From assembly GCF_008271655.1 (NCBI RefSeq), contig NZ_VKKX01000033.1, positions 62,001 to 126,000 on the forward strand: a stretch of DNA of 64,000 bases. The letters are read 5' to 3'. The notes under the pieces were generated by a model. It did no database searches, was not told where the DNA came from, and was given only the letters and a program-made list of their open reading frames with translations. Of the stretch, positions 18,200 through 27,226 are shown piece after piece. Position 1 is the first letter of the stretch, and every line of letters starts with the position of its first letter. The position numbers and the translations under genes are program-made. The stretch comes from Gemmobacter caeruleus (lineage in GTDB: Bacteria > Pseudomonadota > Alphaproteobacteria > Rhodobacterales > Rhodobacteraceae).

Positions 18200-20590
18200 A
18201 TGAACATCGCCACCGCCGCCCCCGATCTGCCCGAAATCCTTCGGGGTTATGTGCCGCAACCCGGCGTGGCGGACGAATTGTTCGACGCGCAGGGCGTCAT
18301 GCGGCCGGTCTGGGCGCCCTTCATCGCCCAGTTGGCCGGCCTGTCGGCCGAGGATGTGGCGGCGCGTTTTGCCCGGGGCGAGCAGTATCTGCGCGATGCG
18401 GGCGTCTATTTCCGGCTCTATAGCGGCGGCCCGGCGCAAGAGCGCGAATGGCCGCTGTCGCATGTGCCGGTGCTGCTTTCCGATGCCGACTGGCAGGGCA
18501 TCTGCGACGGGCTGGCCCAGCGGGCAGAGCTGCTGGAACAGGTCATGGCCGATCTCTACGGCCCGGGGCGTCTGGTGGCCGAGGGTCATCTGCCGGCCGA
18601 ACTTGTCGCGCAGAACCCGAGCTGGCTGCGCCCGCTGGTCGGCGTTGTGCCACGGTCGGGCCACTGGCTGCATCATCTGGCCTTCGAGATCGGGCGCTCG
18701 CCCGACGGGTCGTTCTTTGTGCTGGGCGACCGGGCGCAGGCGCCCTCCGGTTCGGGCTTCGCGCTGGAAAACCGCATGGCGACCATGCGCATCTTCTCCG
18801 ACCCGTTCCCCCGCGCCAATGTGCGGCGTCTGGCCGGGTTCTTTCGCGGCTTCCGGCAGGCGATGGAGGATCAGGCCGGGCCGGGCCGGCGCATGGCGAT
18901 CCTGACGCCGGGGCCGAATAACGATACCTATTACGAACATACCTATATCGCCCGCTACCTTGGCATGACCCTGCTGGAGGGCGAGGATCTGATCGTGCGC
19001 GACGGCGAAGCCATGGTGCGCACCGTGCGGGGGCTGGAGCCGCTGGGCCTGCTCTGGCGCCGCATCGACAGCGAATTCGCTGATCCGCTGGAACTGAACG
19101 AGGGCTCGCAGATCGGCACCCCCGGCCTGATCGAGGCGCTGCGGCAGGGCAATCTGGGCCTGGTCAATGCGCTCGGCTCAGGGGTGATCGAGGCGCGGGC
19201 GATGATGGCCTTCCTGCCCCGCATCAGCGAGGTCTTGCTGGGCGCGCCGCTCAAGCTGCCGAATATCGCGACCTGGTGGTGCGGTCAGCCGCTGGAACGC
19301 GCCTATGTCGAACAGAACGCGGCCGGCATGATGATCGGCGCGGCGCTTGATCCGGCCTTGCCCTTTGCGATCGGCGCCGAAACCGTGCTGGGCGGACAAT
19401 TTCGCGGCAGTGCCAGCCCCGGCCCCCTGCCCGAATGGCTGGCCCGCGAAGGGTCGCGGCTGGTCGGGCAAGAGGCGGTCACCCTGTCCACCACCCCGGC
19501 CTGGAGCGAGGGGCGCCTGGTGCCGCGCCCGATGACGATCCGCGTCTTTGCCGCCCGCACCCCCGAGGGCTGGACCTTCATGCCCGGCGGCTATGCCCGC
19601 ATCGGCAAATCCGACGATACGACCGCGCTGGCCATGCAGGCGGGCGGGTCGGTCGCCGATGTCTGGGTGGTGGCGCCGCGCGCCGTGGCGCCCGACAGTC
19701 TGGTCCCCGGCAGTAGCTTCGAGCGCAGCCCGCCCGGCATCCTGCCTTCACGCGCGGCCGACAACCTTTATTGGCTGGGCCGCTATATCGAACGGACAGA
19801 AGGCGCGATCCGCCTGCTGCGCGCCTGGCATCTGCGGCTGGCCGAGACCGGTGACCGCGATGAGCCGCGGTTGCAACTCATGTCGGCGCATATGGCGGCG
19901 CGCGGGCTCAACCCTGATTTGCCGATCCCCGAAGGGCTCGCACTGCTGATCGGGGCGGCACGCATTTCGGCCGCGCGCGTGCGCGACCGTTTCTCGCCCG
20001 ATGGCTGGGGGGCGCTGAACGATCTGGCGCGCACCGCCGACAAGCTGGCCGCCAAGGTGAGCGATGGCGATGACGCCGCGCTGGCCATGTCGATCCTGTT
20101 GCGCAAGATCTCGGGCTTTTCGGGGCTGGTGCATGAAAACATGTATCACTTTGCCGGCTGGCGCTTTCTGTCGCTGGGCCGGGCGCAGGAACGCGCCGAT
20201 GGCACGCTGATGTCGCTTCAGGCCTTTGCCGACCCCGCTGCCCCGCCCGGCACGCTGGATGTCGCGATCGAGATCGGCGACAGCACCATGACGCATCAGC
20301 GCCGCTACCGCTTTGGCCCCAGCCGCGAGACCGTGCTGGATCTGCTGCTGCTGGATGCGCAGAACCCGCGCTCGGTGCTGTATCAGATTGCGCAGATGCG
20401 CCACCATGTCGGCAAGCTGCCGCAGGCCGGCAGCGGCGGGCGCCTGTCGCCCCTGGAACGCGCCCTGCTGCTGCTCGATACCGATCTGCGGGTCTTCGGG
20501 CCGTCGGACGTGACGCCCGCGCAGCTTGACGACCTGCGCGCCCGCCTGGCCGAGGTGTTCGACCTGCTCGCGCTGTCTTTCCTGAGGTAG
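18200..20590 (+). CDS. Circularly permuted ATP-grasp / alpha-E domain fusion protein
   Basis: A 796-residue protein. Residues about 30-480 match the circularly permuted type 2 ATP-grasp pair (DUF404/DUF407), with segments such as ILTPGPNNDTYYEHTYIAR, LLEGEDLIVRDG and the basic/acidic pattern LWRRIDSEFADPLEL. Residues about 515-790 match the helical alpha-E domain (DUF403), beginning RAADNLYWLGRYIERTEGAIRLLRA. These two domains are often separate genes; here they are fused. ATP-grasp ligases activate a carboxylate with ATP and join it to an amine or thiol, so the protein is a candidate peptide ligase working with the two flanking transglutaminase-fold proteins. Spacing is 7 nt upstream and 3 nt downstream, so translational coupling is likely. 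Confidence 0.87.
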   Translation: MNIATAAPDLPEILRGYVPQPGVADELFDAQGVMRPVWAPFIAQLAGLSAEDVAARFARGEQYLRDAGVYFRLYSGGPAQEREWPLSHVPVLLSDADWQGICDGLAQRAELLEQVMADLYGPGRLVAEGHLPAELVAQNPSWLRPLVGVVPRSGHWLHHLAFEIGRSPDGSFFVLGDRAQAPSGSGFALENRMATMRIFSDPFPRANVRRLAGFFRGFRQAMEDQAGPGRRMAILTPGPNNDTYYEHTYIARYLGMTLLEGEDLIVRDGEAMVRTVRGLEPLGLLWRRIDSEFADPLELNEGSQIGTPGLIEALRQGNLGLVNALGSGVIEARAMMAFLPRISEVLLGAPLKLPNIATWWCGQPLERAYVEQNAAGMMIGAALDPALPFAIGAETVLGGQFRGSASPGPLPEWLAREGSRLVGQEAVTLSTTPAWSEGRLVPRPMTIRVFAARTPEGWTFMPGGYARIGKSDDTTALAMQAGGSVADVWVVAPRAVAPDSLVPGSSFERSPPGILPSRAADNLYWLGRYIERTEGAIRLLRAWHLRLAETGDRDEPRLQLMSAHMAARGLNPDLPIPEGLALLIGAARISAARVRDRFSPDGWGALNDLARTADKLAAKVSDGDDAALAMSILLRKISGFSGLVHENMYHFAGWRFLSLGRAQERADGTLMSLQAFADPAAPPGTLDVAIEIGDSTMTHQRRYRFGPSRETVLDLLLLDAQNPRSVLYQIAQMRHHVGKLPQAGSGGRLSPLERALLLLDTDLRVFGPSDVTPAQLDDLRARLAEVFDLLALSFLR

Positions 20591-20593
20591 CCG

Positions 20594-21478
20594 ATGCGCT
20601 ATGACATCCAGCTGACCATCGACTATCACTATGACGCACCTTCGGACCATGCGCGCAACATCCTGCGGCTCTTGCCGCTGGAGACACCGCAGCAGACCGT
20701 CACCGCGCGGTTGCTGACAGTCGATCCGCCCCCCGATGAACGTCGCGACCAGCAGGATTTCTTTGGCAATGCCATGACCACCGTCGCCTGGCATCAGCCG
20801 GTCGAAAAGATCAGCTTTCGCCTGCGCGCCCGGGCCGAGCGGCACCCCCAGCCCGTCAGTGACCTGTCGGCGCCGCTGGCCGATCTGGCGGCGGATCTGG
20901 AACAGGCGGGGCTTGAACCGGCCTCGCCGCTGCATTTCCTTGGTGCCTCGCCCCGCATCCCACCCGAGGCAGAGATTACCGCCTTTGTCCGCGCCGCCCT
21001 TCCCCCTGCCCCCAGCACCCGCGCCGCGGTCGAGGCCATCGGTCGCGCCTTGCATGAGGTGATGACCTATGACGCCGAGGCGACCGATGTCGGCACCACG
21101 CCGCAGGCGGCCTTTGCCCTGCGGCGCGGGGTTTGCCAGGATTTCGCGCAGATCATGATCGCGGGGCTGCGCGCGCTTGGCATTCCGGCGGGCTATGTCT
21201 CGGGGTTTCTGCGCACCTATCCGCCGCCGGGCCAACCTCGGCTGGAGGGGGTGGATGCCATGCATGCCTGGGTTGCCGCCTGGTGCGGGGCGGCGCAGGG
21301 ATGGGTGGAATATGACCCGACCAATGCGCAATGGGCGGGCGAGGATTACATCACCGTGGCAATGGGTCGCGACTATGCCGATGTGGCGCCGGTGCGTGGC
21401 GCGCTGCGCTCCGCCGGTGGGCAGGACAGCACGCAGGCGGTGGACGTGATCCCCCTCGACACCCCGACACCCGGCTGA
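20594..21478 (+). CDS. Transglutaminase-like cysteine protease family protein
   Basis: A 294-residue protein with a bacterial transglutaminase-like N-domain (about 1-80) and a transglutaminase core carrying the full triad Cys181 (RRGVCQDFAQ), His224 (AMHAWVAAW) and Asp241 (EYDPTNAQW). Proteins of this type usually hydrolyse or transfer amide bonds. It is the last gene of the operon begun by the 1141-residue fusion. The usual next gene in this neighbourhood, the Anbu proteasome-type protease, is not present: a terminator and the convergent clpB follow. With the ATP-grasp ligase, the pair of transglutaminases could form a ligation/cleavage cycle, which is an inference from family roles. Confidence 0.85.
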   Translation: MRYDIQLTIDYHYDAPSDHARNILRLLPLETPQQTVTARLLTVDPPPDERRDQQDFFGNAMTTVAWHQPVEKISFRLRARAERHPQPVSDLSAPLADLAADLEQAGLEPASPLHFLGASPRIPPEAEITAFVRAALPPAPSTRAAVEAIGRALHEVMTYDAEATDVGTTPQAAFALRRGVCQDFAQIMIAGLRALGIPAGYVSGFLRTYPPPGQPRLEGVDAMHAWVAAWCGAAQGWVEYDPTNAQWAGEDYITVAMGRDYADVAPVRGALRSAGGQDSTQAVDVIPLDTPTPG

Positions 21479-21551
21479 AGGCACGCGCGGGGGCGACCGC
21501 GACCGGCTGCTGCCGGCGGGCGCGATCTGCCGGGTCGCCCCTGTCTGACAA

Positions 21552-21575
21552 AAAGGGGGCCGTGTGGCCCCCTTT
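21552..21575. terminator. Bidirectional terminator between the transglutaminase operon and clpB
   Basis: A perfect 10-bp inverted repeat AAAGGGGGCC / GGCCCCCTTT with a GTGT loop. It has T-rich flanks on both strands, so it can stop both the plus-strand operon and the convergent clpB transcript. Confidence 0.8.
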
Positions 21576-21580
21576 CTGCG

Positions 21581-24196
21581 TCAATGCACCCTTGCTTCGG
21601 CCGGTTTTTCGCGGCGCGAGGCGATCACCCGGTCGCCCAGGATCAGGCCATCCGGCCCGGCAGTCACCGTCACTTCGCTGCCATCCAGCACATCGCCGGC
21701 CAGGAGCATCTCGGCCAGCGGGTCTTGCAGGTTGCGCTGGATCACCCGCTTCAGCGGGCGGGCGCCAAAGACCGGGTCATAGCCTTCATCGGCCAGCCAT
21801 GTCTTCGCCGCGTCATCCAGCGCCAGCGCGATCTTGCGATGCGCCAGCCGTTTCTCCAGCCGTTTCAGCTGGATTTCCACGATGCCGCCCATATCCGCCC
21901 GGTTCAGCCGGTCGAAGATGATCTGCTCATCCAGACGGTTGAGGAATTCGGGGCGGAAATGCGTCCGCACCGCCTCCATCACCTCGGCCCGCGCCGCCCC
22001 GGCATCCGCGCCCTCGGGGAGTTCGCTCAGCGACCGCGCGCCCAGGTTCGATGTCAGGATGATCAGCGTCTGCTTGAAGTCCACCGTGCGGCCCTGACCA
22101 TCGGTCAGGATCCCGTCATCCAGCACCTGCAACAGCACGTTGAACACGTCGGGATGGGCCTTTTCCACCTCGTCGAACAGAACGACCTGATAGGGCCGGC
22201 GCCGCACCGCCTCGGTCAGCACGCCGCCCTCGTCATAGCCGACATAGCCGGGCGGGGCGCCGATCAGCCGCGCGACAGAGTGCTTCTCCATGAATTCGCT
22301 CATGTCGATGCGCACCATCGCGGTTTCATCGTCGAACAGGTATTCGGCCAGCGCCTTGGTCAGTTCGGTCTTGCCGACGCCGGTCGGGCCGAGGAACAGG
22401 AAACTGCCCAGCGGGCGGTTCTCGTCATTCAGCCCGGCGCGGGCCCGCCGCACCGCCTTGGACACGGCCTCGACCGCCGGTCTCTGGCCGACGACGCGCT
22501 TGCCCAGCTCGTCCTCCATGCGCAGCAGCTTTTCCTTTTCGCCTTCCAGCATCTTGGTCGTGGGAATGCCGGTCCAGCGTTCGACCACCTCGGCGATCTG
22601 TTCGGGGCGCACGGCCTCGGCAACCAGGGCATCGCCCTGCTTCGCCTCGGCCTCGGTCAACTGCTTTTCCAGGCCCGGAATACGGCCATATTGCAGCTCG
22701 CCCGCCTTGGCGAAATCGCCCTCGCGCTTGGCCTGTTCCAGTTCGGCCCGGGCGCGGTCAAGCTGTTCCTTCAGCTCGCGCGCCTGTTCCAGCGTGTCGC
22801 GTTCGGCCTGCCATTTGGCGGTCATGGTCGCCGACTGATCCTGAAGATCGGCCAGTTCCTTTTCCAGCTTTTCCAGCCGATCGCGCGAGGCGGCGTCATC
22901 TTCCTTCTTCAGCGCCTCGGCCTCGATCTGGAGTTGCAGGATCTGGCGATCCAGCGCGTCCAGTTCCTCGGGCTTGCTGTCCACTTCCATGCGCAGGCGG
23001 CTGGCGGCCTCATCCACCAGGTCGATCGCCTTGTCGGGCAGGAAACGGTCGGTGATGTAGCGATGCGACAGCGTGGCCGCCGCGACCAGCGCCGCGTCGG
23101 AGATGCGCACGCCGTGGTGCATCTCGTATTTTTCCTTGATGCCGCGCAGGATGGAGATCGTGTCCTCCACCGTCGGCTCCTCGACCATCACCGGCTGAAA
23201 ACGCCGCGCCAGCGCCGGATCCTTCTCCACATATTTGCGGTATTCATCCAGCGTGGTCGCGCCGATGCAGTGCAATTCGCCCCGCGCCAGCGCCGGCTTG
23301 ATCAGGTTTGCCGCATCCATCGCGCCATCGGATTTGCCGGCGCCGACCAGGGTGTGCATCTCGTCGATGAACAGGATCACCTCGCCCGCCGCGGCCTCGA
23401 TTTCCTTGAGGATTGCTTTCAGGCGTTCCTCGAATTCACCGCGATATTTCGCCCCGGCAATCAGCGCGCCCATGTCCAGCGCCATCAGTTTCTTGTTGCG
23501 CAGGCTCTCCGGCACGTCGCCATCGACGATGCGCAGCGCGAGGCCCTCGGCGATGGCGGTCTTGCCCACGCCGGGTTCGCCGATCAGCACCGGGTTGTTC
23601 TTGGTGCGGCGCGACAGAACCTGCATGGCGCGGCGAATTTCCTCGTCGCGGCCGATGATCGGGTCGATCTTGCCCTCTGCCGCCGCGTCGGTCAGGTCGC
23701 GGGCGTATTTCTTCAGGGCCTCCATCGTGTCTTCGCTGGAGGCGCTGTCGGCTGTGCGGCCCTTGCGGATATCATTGATCGCGGCATTCAGACCCTGCGC
23801 GGTGACAGCCCCCGCCGAAAGCGCATCCTTGGCGCGGGTATTCACCAGCGCCAGCGCCGTCAGCAGCCGTTCCACCGGCACGAAGGCGTCGCCCGCCTTC
23901 TTGGCGACCTGCTCTGCCTCATCCAGCACCCGCACCAGCGAGGGGTCGATATAGGCCTGCCCGTCACCGCCCGAAACCTTGGGCTGCTTGGCGATGGTGG
24001 CATTGACGGCCTCGTTCACGCGCTCGGGCGCGCCGCCGGCACGGCGGATCAGGTTCGAGGCCAGCCCCTGTTCGTCATCCATCAGCGCCTTGAGCAGATG
24101 TTCGGGCAGCACGCGCTGATGGCTTTCCCGCATCGCGATGGTCTGCGCCGCCTGAAGGAAACCGCGCGACCGTTCCGTGAATTTCTCCAAATTCAT
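21581..24196 (-). CDS. clpB: ATP-dependent disaggregase ClpB
   Basis: An 871-residue Hsp100 chaperone that works with DnaK to solubilise aggregated proteins after heat shock. It has the Clp N-domain (about 1-145), NBD1 with Walker A GEPGVGKT near residue 207, a long coiled-coil M-domain (about 400-530), NBD2 with Walker A GPTGVGKT near 605, and the C-terminal D2-small domain. The length is normal for ClpB. The start at 24196 ([12 protein letters not shown]) matches the family N-terminus and sits 9 nt from a GGAG site; the ATG at 24202, two codons upstream, is also possible. A heat-shock-type promoter lies about 70 nt upstream. Confidence 0.97.
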   Translation of the reverse strand: MNLEKFTERSRGFLQAAQTIAMRESHQRVLPEHLLKALMDDEQGLASNLIRRAGGAPERVNEAVNATIAKQPKVSGGDGQAYIDPSLVRVLDEAEQVAKKAGDAFVPVERLLTALALVNTRAKDALSAGAVTAQGLNAAINDIRKGRTADSASSEDTMEALKKYARDLTDAAAEGKIDPIIGRDEEIRRAMQVLSRRTKNNPVLIGEPGVGKTAIAEGLALRIVDGDVPESLRNKKLMALDMGALIAGAKYRGEFEERLKAILKEIEAAAGEVILFIDEMHTLVGAGKSDGAMDAANLIKPALARGELHCIGATTLDEYRKYVEKDPALARRFQPVMVEEPTVEDTISILRGIKEKYEMHHGVRISDAALVAAATLSHRYITDRFLPDKAIDLVDEAASRLRMEVDSKPEELDALDRQILQLQIEAEALKKEDDAASRDRLEKLEKELADLQDQSATMTAKWQAERDTLEQARELKEQLDRARAELEQAKREGDFAKAGELQYGRIPGLEKQLTEAEAKQGDALVAEAVRPEQIAEVVERWTGIPTTKMLEGEKEKLLRMEDELGKRVVGQRPAVEAVSKAVRRARAGLNDENRPLGSFLFLGPTGVGKTELTKALAEYLFDDETAMVRIDMSEFMEKHSVARLIGAPPGYVGYDEGGVLTEAVRRRPYQVVLFDEVEKAHPDVFNVLLQVLDDGILTDGQGRTVDFKQTLIILTSNLGARSLSELPEGADAGAARAEVMEAVRTHFRPEFLNRLDEQIIFDRLNRADMGGIVEIQLKRLEKRLAHRKIALALDDAAKTWLADEGYDPVFGARPLKRVIQRNLQDPLAEMLLAGDVLDGSEVTVTAGPDGLILGDRVIASRREKPAEARVH

Positions 24197-24202
24197 CGGC
24201 AT

Positions 24203-24527
24203 TCTCTCCTTTCAAAAGCACCGTTCACGACCGCCCCCGAAAGGCACGGTCCCTCGGCCTTGTTCCTCAGATGGGATGATCATGCCCGCCCCGCAAGCCC
24301 GCCGCCATGACCTGCGACAACTTTTCGTTCGCGGCTTTCCGCCCATGGCCGGCGGGCGCATGGGGTGCGGGCATTTCCCCGCCGATGCGGCGGGCCCCGA
24401 TCGGCGGGCTTTGGCAGCAGGGCGCCGGGCGGCGCGGCTTTCGCTTGCTGCGGGCGGCGGCAGGACGCAGGCTCGCCCGTAACCGGAAACACCGTTCACG
24501 AAACGCCATCCCCACGCGCGAGGCCCG
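24203..24527. other. 325-nt divergent intergenic region of clpB
   Basis: Apart from the clpB ribosome site and the heat-shock-type promoter, no gene is seen here. Several short frames run through the GC-rich part from 24300 to 24500, but they lack a convincing ribosome site or family match. The region includes an arginine-rich read-through frame, which is rejected as coding. It should also hold the promoter of the 126-residue gene on the plus strand. Confidence 0.6.
24268..24297 (-). promoter_or_regulatory. Candidate RpoH (sigma-32) heat-shock promoter of clpB
   Basis: On the minus strand a CTTG core (complement of 24294-24297) is followed after 17-18 nt by CCCATCTG (complement of 24268-24275). 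This matches the alphaproteobacterial sigma-32 pattern of CTTG and CCCAT-T boxes, and its position upstream of clpB fits a heat-shock gene. It was found by eye and not scored. Confidence 0.5.
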
Positions 24528-24908
24528 ATGCAGCACGCCCTTCACCCCATTCTCAGCAAGGCCCGCGTGCATGGGTTGGCGATCAATGTCGCGAAATCGG
24601 GGCTTTGCCTGAACGACCCCGCCGAATTGCGCATCACCGATGAGGGCGTGCTGGAGGTGCACGCCATCATCCGCCGGCCGCTTCTGGGCCTGATCCCGCG
24701 CGCGGCGCGGTTGCCGCTGGGCCATCTGGGGCCGCATACCGTGGCGCGGATCGCGCCCTATCTGCGCGACGAGACGCCGCTCCGGCTGCGCATCGTCGGG
24801 CTGACGCCGGAATATATCGCCCAGCCCGAGATTTTCGTGTCGATCTGGGGGGCGTTCCGGCCGGAATTTCCCGGCCCCGCGCCGCTTACGCCGCCTGATA
24901 GCGCATGA
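24528..24908 (+). CDS. Small protein of unknown function, possible HIRAN-like fold
   Basis: A 126-residue protein without a clear family. Residues about 35-105 alternate beta strands and a helix: LEVHAIIRRPLLG, then PLGHLGPHTVARIAPYL and LRLRIVGLTPEYI. The 'G-H/Y-L-x-x-x-x-A-x-x-L/I-A-P' helix followed by a strand resembles the second half of HIRAN domains, which bind DNA ends or stalled forks, but the first half is not recognisable, so this is only a suggestion. The ribosome site is weak. The 3' end overlaps the convergent propeller gene by 23 nt, which is unusual and could mean that one stop is misjudged or that the transcripts regulate each other. Confidence 0.55.
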   Translation: MQHALHPILSKARVHGLAINVAKSGLCLNDPAELRITDEGVLEVHAIIRRPLLGLIPRAARLPLGHLGPHTVARIAPYLRDETPLRLRIVGLTPEYIAQPEIFVSIWGAFRPEFPGPAPLTPPDSA

Positions 24909-25692
24909 AGGCAAAGGCCCGCCCGTCGGGCGACCAGCAGGGCACGTTCAGGCTGCCCTGCCCGCCGTAAAGGTCGATCACCGGGCGCCGGTCGCGACCA
25001 TCGGGGGTCATGAGCCAGAGCTGCACCTCGAGATCGCGGGGATGGCCCTCGGTGCCGGGCGGGTAGGACAGATAGACCACCCGCCGCCCGTCGGGCGAGG
25101 GGTGGGGAAACCAGTTCACCCGGTCATCGACAAAGACCTGCGCCGCCGCGCCGCCCTCTGGTCCGCCCTCTGGCCCGATCCGCCAGATCTGCGCATGCCC
25201 GCTGGCATCGCTGTTGAACCAGATCGCGCCATCGGGGGCGAAATCCGGCCCGTCGTGATGGGCGGTGCCGGGGGTCAGGATCCGCTCCTGCCCGGTGTCG
25301 AGATCCATCACCGCGATGCGCACCACCCGGTCGCCCCGCGCGCAGGCATAGGCGATACGGTTGCCCTGCGCGCCATGCCACCAGCTTGGCCGCAGCGGCA
25401 CGATCTGCCCGGCACCCAGCACATAGATGCCCGCGCCATGGCCATCATGGGCGGAAAACACGATCTCACCCCCCGGCAGAAAGCCGTGATCGTTGTTGCA
25501 ACGCAGCCCTTCAGGCGTGGGGATCGGGGTCAGCCCCGCCGCCGTGGCACGCCAGAGCCGCCCCTCGCCATTGACCAGAAACCACCCCTCCGGGTGCCAG
25601 TTCGGCGCCTCGATCAGGCGGGGTGTGCGCAGCACCACGCGGGTTTCGCCGCTGGCGATGTCATGCACCTCCAGCGACGACCGCCAGGTCAT
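24886..25692 (-). CDS. TolB-like beta-propeller protein
   Basis: A 268-residue protein made of repeating WD40/TolB-type (PD40) blades: 'FLPGGEIVFSAHDG', 'FAPDGAIWFNSDASGHAQIW', 'PSPDGRRVVYLSYPPG' and 'WSPDGRAFAFMRY' each follow the Pro-Asp-Gly turn of PD40 repeats. No signal peptide is seen, so it is probably cytoplasmic, unlike TolB itself. The start at 25692 makes an ATGA overlap with the upstream gene; the frame continues to 25932 but reads antisense-like, low-complexity sequence there. It forms a two-gene operon with the 257-residue protein. Similar proteins in other bacteria are annotated only as biopolymer-transport TolB-like; the partner or substrate is not known. Confidence 0.72.
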   Translation of the reverse strand: MTWRSSLEVHDIASGETRVVLRTPRLIEAPNWHPEGWFLVNGEGRLWRATAAGLTPIPTPEGLRCNNDHGFLPGGEIVFSAHDGHGAGIYVLGAGQIVPLRPSWWHGAQGNRIAYACARGDRVVRIAVMDLDTGQERILTPGTAHHDGPDFAPDGAIWFNSDASGHAQIWRIGPEGGPEGGAAAQVFVDDRVNWFPHPSPDGRRVVYLSYPPGTEGHPRDLEVQLWLMTPDGRDRRPVIDLYGGQGSLNVPCWSPDGRAFAFMRYQAA

Positions 25693-26462
25693 TCGCGGGC
25701 TTTCGGGGTCAGCAATTTCGCCGGGCGCAACGCCTCGGCCGCCTTGAACAGGCCGAAGGTCTGGTTGACGTAATTCACCACGCCGCCGATCTGTTCCAGG
25801 TATTTCTGCAATTCGGGCGTCCGCTCGGCCTCCATCACCTGCACCGGGCGGTCGGGGCCGTCGCCCTCGAACTGCACATAGAACAGCGGCTCGCCGCGTT
25901 TCAGCACGATATCCTTTTCCGGCTCGTGCCATTCAAAGGCCCACATCAGCGGGCGCGGCCAGACATTCAGCGGGAAACGCCCGCCAAAGATCGTGCCGGG
26001 CAGCGGATCGCGGCGGTAATGCATGAAGGCCGAAAGCTGCGTCACATAGACCAGCTCATCGGCGATGAAGCAGTAGGGCAGCGACAGCTGGATCGTCGGG
26101 CGGTCGGGGTAGCGCCATTCGACCTCGTTCACCAGGGTCAGCACCTCGCCCAGCTTGTTGGCGCGGATGGTCGAGGCGGCACCGGCCCGGTTGATCAGAT
26201 GTGGCTTGCCCTTGTCGTCGCGGCCAAAGCCGATCTGGATGTCAAAGGGGCATTTGACCATGAAATACCGGCTTTCCAGCTGAATCACGCCGGGGCAGCG
26301 GCTGGCGGATTTGGCATGGGCGCGGTTGGTCTGGCGAAAGCTGACCCGTTCGGGCGGGTCATACAAAACCGCGCCCTTGTCAGAGGTCAGGAACCAGCCC
26401 ACGTTGATCGGGCCGGATTTCGGCCCCTCGTCGGGCCGGTCGAAACTCAGGTTGATCTGCAT
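25689..26462 (-). CDS. Conserved hypothetical protein (257 aa)
   Basis: No family is recognised. The protein is soluble, rich in Trp, Tyr, Phe and Pro, and looks like an all-beta or mixed fold: YRRDPLPGTIFGGRFPLNVWPRPLMWAFEWHEPEKDI is shown here only as separate short pieces, namely PGTIFGGRFPLN and WPRPLMWAFEW. No signal peptide or membrane helix is present. Codon use fits the genome. It overlaps the TolB-like propeller gene by 4 nt and must be co-transcribed with it. A 50-nt gap separates it from cutC upstream on the same strand, so it may belong to a longer minus-strand unit with cutC downstream of the ROK kinase. Confidence 0.7.
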   Translation of the reverse strand: MQINLSFDRPDEGPKSGPINVGWFLTSDKGAVLYDPPERVSFRQTNRAHAKSASRCPGVIQLESRYFMVKCPFDIQIGFGRDDKGKPHLINRAGAASTIRANKLGEVLTLVNEVEWRYPDRPTIQLSLPYCFIADELVYVTQLSAFMHYRRDPLPGTIFGGRFPLNVWPRPLMWAFEWHEPEKDIVLKRGEPLFYVQFEGDGPDRPVQVMEAERTPELQKYLEQIGGVVNYVNQTFGLFKAAEALRPAKLLTPKARE

Positions 26463-26512
26463 CGTTACGCCTCACTTGTTTGGGCAAAGCGTCCATCGCG
26501 GCGCGGCGGATG

Positions 26513-27226
26513 TCAACGCGGCGCTTGGGCCGCGGCAAGCAGCGCTGCCACGCGGTCGGCGCGGGTCTGGCGGGGGCAGGGCGGGGCAAATCCAAACGCC
26601 GTCACGCGCGGGTCCGCCGGCATTTCGGCCGCGCAAGAGGCGTGCAGTTCGGCAAAGCCCGCCGCCGCGAAACGCGCCGCATTGGCCGGGGTGATGCCCG
26701 ACCCGGGCAGGATCACGATCCGCCCCGCCGCCTGCGCGCGCAAGGCGACCAGCCTGTCGAACCCGTCCTCGGCCCGCAGCGCCTGACCCGAGGTCAGGAT
26801 ATGGTCAAAGCCAAGCGCGATGGCGGTTTCCAGCGCCGCCTGCCAATCGGGCACCAGATCGAAACAGCGATGCAGCGTGCGGCCCATGCCCTGCGCGGCG
26901 GCGGCCATTTCGGACAGGGCCGCAGCATCCAGCCGCCCATCGGGATGCGAGGCACCCAGCACCACCCCCTCCAGCCCCGCCGCGCGGGCCGTGGCGATAT
27001 CATGCAGGATCGCGTCCCGCTCCGCCGCAGACCAGACGAAATCGCCGTCACGCGGGCGCATCATCGCGCGGATCGGCAGATGGTGGGCGACAGCAGCCCG
27101 CATCAGCCCGGCAGAGGGGGTCAGCCCGCCCAGAGCCAGCGCCGAACACAGTTCGATCCGCCCGGCCCCGCCCGCCACAGCCTCGGCCAGACCCGCGGCG
27201 GTATCAACGCAAACCTCGATCAGCAC
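26513..27226 (-). CDS. cutC: CutC family protein (copper homeostasis, putative)
   Basis: A 237-residue TIM-barrel protein with the clear CutC beginning LIEVCVDT and GGAGRIELCSAL-GGLTPS, a central MIRPR-like segment (MMRPRDGDFVWS), and ILPGSGITPANA near residue 180. CutC was named for copper tolerance in E. coli, but that role is disputed and the true substrate is unknown. The GTG at 27226 gives the family N-terminus and a 7-nt overlap with the upstream ROK kinase stop; a TTG at 27238 would add four residues. Coupling to a ROK sugar kinase hints at a sugar-related role rather than metal handling, which is only an inference. Confidence 0.85.
   Translation of the reverse strand: MLIEVCVDTAAGLAEAVAGGAGRIELCSALALGGLTPSAGLMRAAVAHHLPIRAMMRPRDGDFVWSAAERDAILHDIATARAAGLEGVVLGASHPDGRLDAAALSEMAAAAQGMGRTLHRCFDLVPDWQAALETAIALGFDHILTSGQALRAEDGFDRLVALRAQAAGRIVILPGSGITPANAARFAAAGFAELHASCAAEMPADPRVTAFGFAPPCPRQTRADRVAALLAAAQAPR

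Noticed and set aside
21584-24310. A very long open frame antisense to clpB (about 900 codons)
   Set aside because: It is the mirror of a complete ClpB gene in very GC-rich DNA, has no family features and reads as arginine/histidine/glutamine-rich sequence. The ClpB frame has all expected motifs.
24300-24500. Short arginine-rich frames between clpB and the 126-residue gene
   Set aside because: No ribosome site, no family match, and composition typical of out-of-frame GC-rich DNA.
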